NCBI GenBank assembly: GCA_944380635.1
Contig: CALWID010000002.1
Coordinates: 1 to 64,000, forward strand
Direction of reading: 5' to 3'
DNA from: an uncultured Eubacterium sp.
GTDB taxonomy: Bacteria > Bacillota > Clostridia > Oscillospirales > Acutalibacteraceae
DNA: 64,000 nucleotides
The notes below the pieces were generated by a model, which was given only the letters and a program-made list of their open reading frames with translations, had not been told where the DNA came from and did no database searches. Shown piece after piece: positions 54,728 to 62,561 of the stretch. Position numbers and translations under genes: made by a program. Within the stretch, counting starts at the first letter, position 1, and each line of letters opens with the position of its first letter.

Positions 54728-54756
54728 ATTTTATACGAACATTTGTTCTATGTCAA
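54728..54756 (-). promoter_or_regulatory. Promoter with LexA-like (SOS) box
   Basis: Minus strand: TTGACA (54751-54756), 17-base spacer, TAAAAT (54728-54733). The spacer holds CGAACATTTGTTCT (54736-54749), close to the Firmicute LexA box CGAACRNRYGTTYC. It drives the 54663/54451 pair. Confidence 0.65.
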
Positions 54757-54910
54757 CAAAAAAACCTGAATACTTATTCACAAATTACATAAGCACAAAT
54801 ACAGTACGGTTTTTTAGACTGTTTCAGCATTATTTACGAATAAAGCAGGAATTTTTAAACGGGAATTAATATTTACTTGTTAAATCTGCCAAAAATTTTT
54901 AATATTATGG

Positions 54911-54938
54911 TTGACAAATTGTGCAAATGTGGTATAAT
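54911..54938 (+). promoter_or_regulatory. Promoter of a likely small RNA
   Basis: TTGACA (54911-54916), 16-base spacer, TATAAT (54933-54938). No frame with a ribosome site follows before the terminator at 55021-55046. Confidence 0.8.
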
Positions 54939-54944
54939 TAAAAG

Positions 54945-55048
54945 TACCTTGAAACGGAGCCGCAACCGTTTTAAGTATCTTGTCCTCCTATTTATAGTTA
55001 TTTAAAGACAGAGAGGGAAAGCAGCGTGTTATACGCTGCTTTTTCTTT
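54945..55048 (+). ncRNA. Candidate small RNA of about 105 nt
   Basis: A consensus promoter (54911-54938) is followed by a short transcript bearing the hairpin AAACGG/CCGTTT, a CTTGTCCTCC segment that can pair with GACAGAGAGGG, and the terminator GCAGCGT/ACGCTGC plus TTTTTC. No coding frame. CCTCC is anti-Shine-Dalgarno-like, suggesting base-pairing with ribosome sites. I do not recognise it as 6S, SRP, tmRNA or a riboswitch. The 55060-55250 stretch after it is AT-rich with a TCCGGTATCCGGT direct repeat (about 55102-55115). Confidence 0.6.
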
Positions 55049-55050
55049 TT
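55021..55050 (+). terminator. Terminator of the small RNA
   Basis: GCAGCGT (55021-55027) pairs with ACGCTGC (55033-55039), followed by TTTTTCTTTTT. Confidence 0.88.
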
Positions 55051-55259
55051 ATCTTTTCGCTTTTTTAATTTATTAAATATTAAATATATACCATTATATA
55101 TATCCGGTATCCGGTGTAATTAACGCTCAAATTTTAAGCGGCGGCGGATAATATTTACGGACAAAATCATATAGATTATATGAATGTTGATATATTTGCA
55201 CTTTTTGTCTAACTTTAACAAAAAAATTTTTTAAATATGTAAAAAGCGCGCTAAAGATA

Positions 55260-55288
55260 TTGCATATTTGTCAAATCTTTGTTAAAAT
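55260..55288 (+). promoter_or_regulatory. Promoter of the GPH transporter gene
   Basis: TTGCAT (55260-55265), 17-base spacer, TAAAAT (55283-55288), 37 bases before the ATG. Confidence 0.6.
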
Positions 55289-55324
55289 TAGGTGAAATAT
55301 TCATTTTGGAAGGGGTCTTTTTAA

Positions 55325-56839
55325 ATGGCTGACGAGAAAAACGGCGGCAAAAAATTTATGAAGTTCTCCGAAATCATTACATACGGCATAGGCCTTTTCG
55401 GCGTTGCGCTGCTCACGGGCTGGATGCCGGATTACACCGCAACATTCTTTGCGGATTTCGCTTTCAAAGGCAAGGGGTTTGACAGCGATGTAATGAGCGG
55501 AGCGATTTCAAATGTATTCTTTGTTGCAGGTATCGTGGGCGCGGTCTGCGAACTTGTAATCGGTTATTTGGTAGACAGAACAAGAACAAAATTCGGCAAG
55601 GTAAAGCCCTGGGTCGGCTTCGGCGTTGTGCCGCTTGCCATAGTTGCACTTCTTGTTTTTGTTGCGCCAAACACTAATTCACAAACAGTTGCCATTGCGT
55701 GGATGTTTGTTATTTACAGCCTTTACACGGCGGTTTCCTGCGCTGTTGAAAGCCCGGCAAACTGCTTTGGCTCTCTTTGCTCCCCTAACCCGAGCGAGCG
55801 TTCAACGGCAATATCAATTTCATCTTTCCTGCGCTCAGTAGGCCAGAGCGGCGGCATGGTAGTAATTATAGTAGTCGGCGCTGTAATGAAACTGCTTATG
55901 GGCCAGCAGCAGTTTAAGAACGCAGAAGGCCAGGGCATAGACCTTATTATTTCAACGGCTGTATGCTGCCTTGGCATTATACTTTTTGTTATGATTTTCT
56001 TTGTAAACAACAAAGAGCGTGTTCCCTTTACTCAGGAAAAGGTTAGCATTAAGGATTCGCTTAAAGTTGTTTTCGGCAATAAAAACCTGCTTATGGTATC
56101 GCTTACCAAATTTGCGGGATTCGGCCGCGGCGTTTACGGCACTGTTTCACTTTACATTGCCGTTTACCTGCTTGGCTCAAAGAATTTAAAACTTGCGCTT
56201 TTGCTTCCTATGGGTATCGGCACGGCAGTAGGCACGCTGCTTCTAAACTTTGTGCTTAAAAAATTCTCAACTAAAACAACATATATTCTTTTCTGCGTAT
56301 ACGGCGCTACATCGCTTGCAATACTTTACATAGTTTCAAGTTCCATAGGCTTTAACAGCGCGCTTATAATTCCGTTCCTTATCATCAACTTCTTCTGCGG
56401 AATTCAGCACGGCAACACAAACACAACGCCGAACATTATGATTGCGGACTGCGTTGACGAAATTGAATACAAAACAGGCAAAAGGCAGGACGGTATTGCT
56501 TATGCGGGTTACGGACTTTTCTCTAAAGTTGCGTCCGCCTGCACAAAGGGATTCGGCCCGTGGCTTCTTTACACTTGGAGCCGCTACACGCTTTCAACCG
56601 ACCCGAATGTTGCATATGCCGCGCAGAGCGACACAACCCTTAACCGTATGCTTATGATTTACACGATTATTCCTGCTATCTTTGTTGTGCTTCAGATGGT
56701 GCCCATCTTCTTCTATGACAATGTTGGCAAGAAGAAAGAGATGATTACCGAGGCTCTTAGAGAGCGCCGCGCCGCTGCAGCCGCTGAAAACGGCGAAACT
56801 TCCGGCGATGATGCCCAGCCTGAGGCTAAGGCAGAATAA
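55325..56839 (+). CDS. GPH family (MelB-like) sugar:cation symporter
   Basis: 504 residues, about 12 membrane segments. It has the GPH-type CELVIGYLVDRTRTKFGKVKPW near residue 78 (split) and DEIEYKTGKRQDGIAYAGYGLFSK near residue 380. GGAAGGGG precedes the ATG. Substrate unknown. It is followed 13 bases later by an exported single-TM protein on the same transcript, an unusual partner for a symporter. Confidence 0.92.
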   Translation: MADEKNGGKKFMKFSEIITYGIGLFGVALLTGWMPDYTATFFADFAFKGKGFDSDVMSGAISNVFFVAGIVGAVCELVIGYLVDRTRTKFGKVKPWVGFGVVPLAIVALLVFVAPNTNSQTVAIAWMFVIYSLYTAVSCAVESPANCFGSLCSPNPSERSTAISISSFLRSVGQSGGMVVIIVVGAVMKLLMGQQQFKNAEGQGIDLIISTAVCCLGIILFVMIFFVNNKERVPFTQEKVSIKDSLKVVFGNKNLLMVSLTKFAGFGRGVYGTVSLYIAVYLLGSKNLKLALLLPMGIGTAVGTLLLNFVLKKFSTKTTYILFCVYGATSLAILYIVSSSIGFNSALIIPFLIINFFCGIQHGNTNTTPNIMIADCVDEIEYKTGKRQDGIAYAGYGLFSKVASACTKGFGPWLLYTWSRYTLSTDPNVAYAAQSDTTLNRMLMIYTIIPAIFVVLQMVPIFFYDNVGKKKEMITEALRERRAAAAAENGETSGDDAQPEAKAE

Positions 56840-56852
56840 GGGGGTGCGTAAT

Positions 56853-57806
56853 ATGGCTAAAAGTGATAATAAAAAAGGATTTAATTACAAACTTTACGCC
56901 GTTATTGCGTTCTTTGTTGTTGCGGCGATACTTTCCGTAACCACCGTGTATGCTTTTCAGCAGAAATACATAGCGTTTGACCCGGAAAAGACTGCTCTTA
57001 ATTACGCTGACACTGTTTTTCAGCGCGGCGACGGATATAACGCTTATGCCTACACGATTTCTTCAAAGAGTGAGAAATACGGCGATTTCATTCGCATTTA
57101 CTATATGTATCCGCTAATCTACCCCGGTTATGAGCCGGGAATGAGCGACGAAGAATTTGACGCTATAAAAGACAACGGCTACAACTCCGATAAATACAAA
57201 TCAGACGCAACAGCAAATGATGACGGCACTCTTGCCGGCGAGGTTGCGGATATTATGTATCCCTACTATGTTGAACTTATAAAAACATACGGCTGGGACG
57301 ATTATGACAGTATTTACAGAAATTACTTTGACCGTTTTGTTGAAGTCCGCGGGCAGGTTTTCGGCGATGAATATCTGGACGACGAATCAATGTTTACGGC
57401 ATTTGAATCAAATGTTTCCACATACGGCAACGCCGTAACGGGAACCGAGGAAGTTTTGGGCGAAGACGGAAAAACGGTAATTCAGGAAAAATCAACAGGT
57501 CTGTTTCAGGAAATGTACGGCGAGGACTATAAGATTACAACCACTATTGTAAATGCCGCGCCTGTTGAGGACATTGATGCTTACAAAGCGGCAATGCCCG
57601 CCGATGTGCTTGAAACTTACGGGATTTCTGCGGACGATATTTCAGACGCCCAAATGATAACCGCCGAGGCTTCGCTTGAGGACGGAACAGTTATAGCAAC
57701 GCTGGATATTTATGTTGTGCAGATTGGCAACACCTGGTATGTAGACAACACTTCAACCGTTACCAACCCGTTCTATGCCGAAATGCTTTCAGGCATAAGC
57801 GCTTAA
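56853..57806 (+). CDS. Membrane-anchored extracytoplasmic protein coupled to a GPH transporter
   Basis: 317 residues from ATG 56853 (AAGGGGG upstream). One N-terminal membrane helix (about residues 15-36, KLYAVIAFFVVAAILSVTTV) and a large acidic, Tyr/Asp-rich outer domain with no motif I know. It follows the transporter gene directly; it may bind substrate or cell-wall glycan outside the membrane. The terminator at 57829-57870 closes the unit. Confidence 0.72.
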   Translation: MAKSDNKKGFNYKLYAVIAFFVVAAILSVTTVYAFQQKYIAFDPEKTALNYADTVFQRGDGYNAYAYTISSKSEKYGDFIRIYYMYPLIYPGYEPGMSDEEFDAIKDNGYNSDKYKSDATANDDGTLAGEVADIMYPYYVELIKTYGWDDYDSIYRNYFDRFVEVRGQVFGDEYLDDESMFTAFESNVSTYGNAVTGTEEVLGEDGKTVIQEKSTGLFQEMYGEDYKITTTIVNAAPVEDIDAYKAAMPADVLETYGISADDISDAQMITAEASLEDGTVIATLDIYVVQIGNTWYVDNTSTVTNPFYAEMLSGISA

Positions 57807-57828
57807 GGCATTTTAAACAGTTAAACAA

Positions 57829-57870
57829 CAAAACCTCTGCGGTAACGCCGCAGGGGTTTTATTTTTTGGC
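57829..57870 (+). terminator. Terminator of the GPH-exported protein operon
   Basis: AACCTCTGCGG pairs with CCGCAGGGGTT around TAACG, followed by TTATTTTTT. Between 57871 and 58090 no gene is seen. Confidence 0.86.
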
Positions 57871-58114
57871 TGCGCCACGGGGGTTTATTTTTTTGGCAGG
57901 CACAAGCCTCAGTCCTGCTATGTTTCCTGCCGTATTTTATGCTGTAATTCCCGCCGCTTTGGTAAAATTCCACAAATAAACGATTATTTTTTTGGCTTAA
58001 GAAATATTGAAATAACGCATAATAATATAGTAAACTAAAATATAGGGGCTGTATGCCGAAAAACCGAGCGGCGCAGCAGTTTAACACCTTATCACTTTAA
58101 AAGGGGCTGATTTT

Positions 58115-58759
58115 ACGGAAAATAATATCATAATCACTTCAGGGCGCAACCAAAAAGTGTTTATCCGCGTTACCGAGGGGCATTTCATAACAGAAAACGC
58201 GCATATAAATTACTATGTAGGCACTTCGGATATAAAGCACAACCACAATGTTTCCGTTGAGGCGGCAATGCTGATGGCGCAGTATTATATAGAGCGTGAT
58301 ATAAGCATAGACACGGTGCTTTGCCTTTATGAAACGCAGGCGCTCGGGGCGTACATTGCCCACGAACTTTCACGCCCGAGTATGCTGCAGCCGAATCCGC
58401 AAAGCGAAATATATGTGCTGGGGCCGGAATATGACGCGGCGGGAAATATGATTTTCCGCGAAAACCTGAAAAGAATGATACACGGCAAAAAGGTGCTTGT
58501 GCTTATTTCCTGCATTACAAGCGGAAAAACGGTGCAGCGCGCTATTGACAGCGTAAACTACTACGGCGGAACGGCAGTAGGCGTAACGGCGGCTTTCAGC
58601 CGGGCAAAAAGCATTGCCGGAATAGAAGTAAATTCCATTTTCACTCAGGACGATTTGCCGGGCTACCATGTTTACAGCAAGCACGACTGCCCGCTGTGCA
58701 GGCAGGGCGTACCGGTTAAAGGCATTGCCAACGGCCACGGATATTCCACTCTGCCTTAA
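58115..58759 (+). CDS. Phosphoribosyltransferase-like protein with unusual start and PRPP loop
   Basis: 200 residues from GTG 58157, or about 214 if translation begins at an ACG at 58115, which has AAGGGG eight bases before. The upstream frame is open to 58085 and reads IIITSGRNQKVFIRVTEGHF, a phrase expected in this family (VIPGHFATSHSHINYY in relatives), so the N-terminus likely lies upstream of the GTG. The PRPP loop LVLISCITSGKTVQRA near the middle lacks the usual Asp-Asp pair of orotate phosphoribosyltransferases. The C-terminal HDCPLCRQGVPV is a small CxxC. Role unknown, perhaps regulatory or salvage. Confidence 0.7.
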   Translation, partial: TENNIIITSGRNQKVFIRVTEGHFITENAHINYYVGTSDIKHNHNVSVEAAMLMAQYYIERDISIDTVLCLYETQALGAYIAHELSRPSMLQPNPQSEIYVLGPEYDAAGNMIFRENLKRMIHGKKVLVLISCITSGKTVQRAIDSVNYYGGTAVGVTAAFSRAKSIAGIEVNSIFTQDDLPGYHVYSKHDCPLCRQGVPVKGIANGHGYSTLP

Positions 58760-58775
58760 ATGTGAAATATCATTC

Positions 58776-58803
58776 TTGACTTTTAAAATCTATGTGTTAT
58801 AAT
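58776..58803 (+). promoter_or_regulatory. Promoter of leuAB
   Basis: TTGACT (58776-58781), 16-base spacer, TATAAT (58798-58803). Confidence 0.78.
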
Positions 58804-58810
58804 TACTTTA

Positions 58811-59098
58811 TCCGATAGGATTGGTAAACTTAATATTACCCAAAAAAGACTGCGATGCGGAAAAAGACTGTAATTTGAGGTTCAGAGAGCCGGCGGGCGG
58901 TGAAAGCCGGTACAGGAATTATGGTGCATAGCTCTCCGCGGAGTTGCCGCCCTGAAAACTTTGGATAGGGGCGGACGCGTAACGGCGTTATTCGTTAAGG
59001 CATTTGTTGATGCTAAAGGGTGGAATTTTTCCGCCGAAGTAGGGTGGTACCGTGTAGATTTTTCTACGCCCCTATATCATATGGGGCGTATTTTTTAT
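58811..59098 (+). promoter_or_regulatory. T-box riboswitch leader of leuAB
   Basis: The T-box sequence AGGGTGGTACCGTG is at 59041-59054, close to the consensus AGGGTGGNACCGCG. Upstream are Stem I elements (CAGAGAGCCGG, GGTGAAAGCCGG, CGGAGTTG) and CCTGAAAACTTTGG in the specifier region. Downstream ACGCCCC/GGGGCGT and TTTTTT form the terminator (about 59066-59097). Uncharged tRNA should bind and prevent termination. Specifier reading is ambiguous: AAC (Asn) or CTT (Leu); leucine fits the genes. Confidence 0.88.
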
Positions 59099-59159
59099 GC
59101 CCTTCAAAAGAAAGGAGTTTTAGTGTGAAAATTCACGCTAAAACCGATTACATTCCCCT

Positions 59160-59284
59160 CAAAATTTGCCTGCGGCATAATTTTTGAGATGGCTGTAATC
59201 ACCATTAACGCCTTATCAGGCTACAATAAGTCGTTAATGATTTTATTATTTTTTATATGTAGCCTGAAAGGCTATGGTGATACA
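59160..59284 (+). repeat. Leader repeat copy D (upstream of leuA)
   Basis: AAATTTGCCTGCGGCATAATTTTTGAG (split), GGCTGTAATCACC, an AACGCCTTATC...AATAAGTCGTT hairpin, an AT-rich run, then GTAGCCTGAAAGGCTATGGTGAT before ATG 59285. The hairpin loop AGGCTAC is complementary to GTAGCCT in the tail. ATCACC can also pair with GGTGAT at the end. Confidence 0.65.
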
Positions 59285-61018
59285 ATGCTTAAAGGATACA
59301 AAAAATATATTCCGTTCAAGCCAATCAACATTCCGGACAGAACTTGGCCGGACAAAACTATTACCAAAGCGCCGATATGGTGCTCAGTGGATTTAAGGGA
59401 CGGCAACCAGGCGCTTGTTGACCCGATGAATTTGGAAGAAAAACTTGAACTTTTCAAGACGCTTATAGACATCGGCGTTAAAGAGATAGAGGTGGGCTTC
59501 CCTTCTGCTTCTGAAACAGAATACGAGATTTTAAGAACTTTGATTGAAGGCAATTATATCCCTGATGATGTTACTATTCAGGTGCTTGTGCAGGCAAGGG
59601 CGCACCTTATTAAAAAAACTTTTGAGGCAATCAAAGGCGCAAAAAATGTTATAGTTCATTTCTACAATTCAACTTCAACACTTCAGCGCAAAGTTGTTTT
59701 CAAGACCGATATGCAGGGAGTTATTGACATTGCCGTTGACGGCGCAAAACTTATTAAAGAACTTACGGACGAGGAATTAAAACAATATCCCGATATGAAT
59801 ATCCGCTATGAATATTCGCCGGAATCATTTACCGGCACGGAGATAGACAATGCCGTGTGGATATGCGAAGAGGTTATGAAAGTTATGGGCGCAACGCCCG
59901 AAAACCCGATTATTCTTAACCTGCCCTCCACCGTTGAGTGCTCTACGCCAAACTGTTATGCGGACCAGATTGAATATTTCTGCCGCCACATCAGCAACAG
60001 GGACGCGTGCATTATTTCACTGCACCCGCACAATGACCGCGGCGAAGGCGTTGCGGCAACTGAACTTGCGCTTATGGCGGGCGCGGACAGAGTTGAGGGC
60101 ACGCTTTTCGGCAACGGCGAGCGTACAGGCAATGTGGATTTGGTTACTCTTGCGCTTAATATGTGGACTCAAGGGGTTGACCCGAAACTTGATTTCCACG
60201 ATATAAACAAGATAAAAGATGTTTACGAGCGCACTACCAAGATGAAAGTGCCGCCGCGCCAGCCGTATGCGGGTGAACTTGTATTCACGGCATTTTCCGG
60301 CTCTCATCAGGACGCTATCAACAAGGGCAAGATATATATGGAAGAAACCCATTCGGATTACTGGGAAGTTCCCTATCTTCCGATTGACCCGGCTGATGTA
60401 GGCAGAGAATATGAGCCCGTTATCAGAATTAATTCCCAGAGCGGCAAGGGCGGCGCGGCGTTTATTCTTTCAACCGATTACGGCATAAAAATGCCTAAGG
60501 CAATGCAAACGGAATTCGGCGCAACGGTTAAGCACGCCTGTGACGCCAAGGGCAAGGAACTTAAGCCGGATGAAGTATTTGACCTTTTCCAGAAAGAATA
60601 CAGAAATGTTGTTGGCCCATACAGAATAATGAACCACAAAACCTTTGAAGAAAAAGAGGAAAACGAATACCTTACGCGAGTTCATTTTGAGGGCGAAATT
60701 AAAGTTAGGGACGGCAGCCTTGTTAAGATAGACGGCAAGGGAAGCGGTCCGATAGAGGCTTTCTTTAACGCGCTGGGGCAAATCGGAATTACCGGATATC
60801 AATTTGTTGATTACAGCGAACACGCCATTTCCGTTGGTGAGGATTCAAAGGCGATTTCATATATTCACCTTAAAAATCCGCAGGGCAAAGATGTTTTCGG
60901 CATAGGCGTTTCACACAACATAGGCTACGCCTCACTTAAAGGCATAATCTGCGCTATAAACAGGGACCAGCCGGACTGCGTGCGTGATGATACAATGCCC
61001 GGAATTTTCGAGAAATAA
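59285..61018 (+). CDS. leuA: 2-isopropylmalate synthase
   Basis: 577 residues from ATG 59285, where the leader repeat's GGTGAT gives the ribosome site; the longer frame would have an implausible hydrophobic N-terminus. HMGL-like TIM barrel with [13 protein letters not shown] near residue 38, [25 protein letters not shown] and [15 protein letters not shown], then a C-terminal regulatory LeuA dimer domain ([17 protein letters not shown]). It joins acetyl-CoA and 2-oxoisovalerate, the first step of leucine synthesis. It is the long LeuA type. leuB follows 13 bases later; leuC and leuD are not in the window. Confidence 0.95.
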   Translation: MLKGYKKYIPFKPINIPDRTWPDKTITKAPIWCSVDLRDGNQALVDPMNLEEKLELFKTLIDIGVKEIEVGFPSASETEYEILRTLIEGNYIPDDVTIQVLVQARAHLIKKTFEAIKGAKNVIVHFYNSTSTLQRKVVFKTDMQGVIDIAVDGAKLIKELTDEELKQYPDMNIRYEYSPESFTGTEIDNAVWICEEVMKVMGATPENPIILNLPSTVECSTPNCYADQIEYFCRHISNRDACIISLHPHNDRGEGVAATELALMAGADRVEGTLFGNGERTGNVDLVTLALNMWTQGVDPKLDFHDINKIKDVYERTTKMKVPPRQPYAGELVFTAFSGSHQDAINKGKIYMEETHSDYWEVPYLPIDPADVGREYEPVIRINSQSGKGGAAFILSTDYGIKMPKAMQTEFGATVKHACDAKGKELKPDEVFDLFQKEYRNVVGPYRIMNHKTFEEKEENEYLTRVHFEGEIKVRDGSLVKIDGKGSGPIEAFFNALGQIGITGYQFVDYSEHAISVGEDSKAISYIHLKNPQGKDVFGIGVSHNIGYASLKGIICAINRDQPDCVRDDTMPGIFEK

Positions 61019-61031
61019 GGAGAGCAGCAAA

Positions 61032-62102
61032 ATGAACAACTATAAAATTACTGTTTTGAAGGGCGACGGTATCGGCCCGGAAATAGTGGACGAATGTATA
61101 AAAGTGCTTGACGCCGCAGGTGAAAAATTCGGCTTTAAATTTGACTATAATTATCAACTGCTCGGCGGCTGCGCGATAGACGCCAAAGGCGTGCCCTATC
61201 CAAAGGAAACCGAGGAGGCGTGCAAAGCGTCTGACGCCGTACTGCTCGGCGCGGTAGGCGGCCCGAAATGGGATAACCAGCCCGGCAGCAACCGCCCGGA
61301 GGCAGGCCTGCTTGCAATAAGGGAATCGCTTGGTCTTTTTGCCAACCTGCGCCCCGCAAAAATATTTGCGCCGCTTAAAAACGCCTCTCCCATTAAAGAA
61401 GAAATTATAGGCGACGGGCTTGATATTCTGATTGTGCGCGAACTTACAGGCGGCATATATTTCGGCGACCGAGGCACATATGAGGAAAACGGCATTGAGG
61501 GCGCTTATGACACGGAGCGATACACCGTGCCTGAAATAGAAAGAATTTTGCGCGCGGGATTTGAATACGCTATGAAGAGAAATAAAAAACTCACCTGTGT
61601 AGACAAGGCAAATGTGCTTGATTCCTCAAGACTTTGGCGCAAGGTGGCTGAAAGAGTCAAAGAGGATTACCCAGAGGTTGAACTTTCATATATGTATGTG
61701 GACAACTGCGCAATGCAACTTGTGCGCAACCCCGGCCAGTTTGACACCATAGTAACCTCAAATATGTTCGGCGATATTCTTTCAGACGAGGCGTCAATGA
61801 TAAGCGGCTCAATCGGAATGCTTGCCTCTGCGTCGCTTGCCAAAGGCACATTCGGACTTTATGAGCCTATTCACGGCTCCGCGCCCGATATTGCCGGCCA
61901 GCAAAAGGCAAATCCGCTTGCTACTATTCTTTCCGGCGCAATGATGCTGCGCTACACATTCGGCGAAAGCGAGGCGGCAGATGCAATAGAAAAGGCGGTT
62001 GACACCGCTCTTACTAAGGCAAGAACGCCCGATATATATGAGGACGGATTTAAAAAGGTTACCACTTCCGAAATGGGCGACCTTGTTGCATCCTTGCTGT
62101 AA
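61032..62102 (+). CDS. leuB: 3-isopropylmalate dehydrogenase
   Basis: 356 residues from ATG 61032 (TAAGGAGAG upstream). [17 protein letters not shown] starts at residue 9, [23 protein letters not shown] near 72, [13 protein letters not shown] near 140 and [26 protein letters not shown] near 235, then [17 protein letters not shown] near 280: the isocitrate/isopropylmalate dehydrogenase signature. It oxidatively decarboxylates 3-isopropylmalate with NAD+. Its terminator is the insertion site of element copy 2. Confidence 0.96.
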   Translation: MNNYKITVLKGDGIGPEIVDECIKVLDAAGEKFGFKFDYNYQLLGGCAIDAKGVPYPKETEEACKASDAVLLGAVGGPKWDNQPGSNRPEAGLLAIRESLGLFANLRPAKIFAPLKNASPIKEEIIGDGLDILIVRELTGGIYFGDRGTYEENGIEGAYDTERYTVPEIERILRAGFEYAMKRNKKLTCVDKANVLDSSRLWRKVAERVKEDYPEVELSYMYVDNCAMQLVRNPGQFDTIVTSNMFGDILSDEASMISGSIGMLASASLAKGTFGLYEPIHGSAPDIAGQQKANPLATILSGAMMLRYTFGESEAADAIEKAVDTALTKARTPDIYEDGFKKVTTSEMGDLVASLL

Positions 62103-62133
62103 CGCAAAATTATAATAACAAAGCAAAAATAAA

Positions 62134-62157
62134 GGGGCTTTCCGTTTGGAAAGCCCC
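62134..62157 (+). terminator. Left terminator-hairpin copy flanking element 2
   Basis: GGGGCTTTCC and GGAAAGCCCC pair around GTTT; an exact second copy is at 62460-62483 on the other side of the element. Confidence 0.85.
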
Positions 62158-62158
62158 T

Positions 62159-62459
62159 CAGCGTGTCGAAAAAGGTTCTATTGAGAAAATAAGGCTTTCA
62201 CGACACGCTGGGAGGCTGCCGAGAAATCGAGTTGGATTTCGCATTTGACGGATTGTAGGCGTACAGAGGTACGGTAAATCCGGCAAAGGCGGAAAGCGCA
62301 AATGCCGCACAGTTGTGCGGCATTTCTTTTTTTTGAGTTTAGACTATATCAATATATGCTTTAACTAAAATATAGTAATTTGGGTTTTATTTTATTTTTA
62401 AAAATTGTCTATTTTGCTTTTATCTACGCGCGGTGCAACCGACTTTATCGACAGCCTGA
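62159..62459 (+). mobile_element. Terminator-associated non-coding element, copy 2
   Basis: 301 bp, no coding region. Left-end CAGCGTGTCG/CGACACGCTG stem, the 127-nt core with one mismatch to copy 1, an unrelated AT-rich segment (about 62330-62424), and the same 35-nt right end TACGCGCGGTGCAACCGACT...AGCCTGA. GCATTTG (62241-62247) pairs with CAAATGC (62299-62305), which overlaps the internal terminator hairpin (62300-62325). Same orientation as copy 1, and again placed in the terminator of the upstream gene. Confidence 0.7.
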
Positions 62460-62489
62460 GGGGCTTTCCGTTTGGAAAGCCCCTTTCAG
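62460..62489 (+). terminator. Right terminator-hairpin copy flanking element 2
   Basis: Exact duplicate of the hairpin at 62134-62157, followed by TTTC. Confidence 0.82.
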
Positions 62490-62561
62490 TCTGTAGAAAA
62501 GCCCTAAACTGTGGCAAAGGTTAATTTTTGAAGTTTTAGTTTGAGGAAGCGCTGAGGCGGA

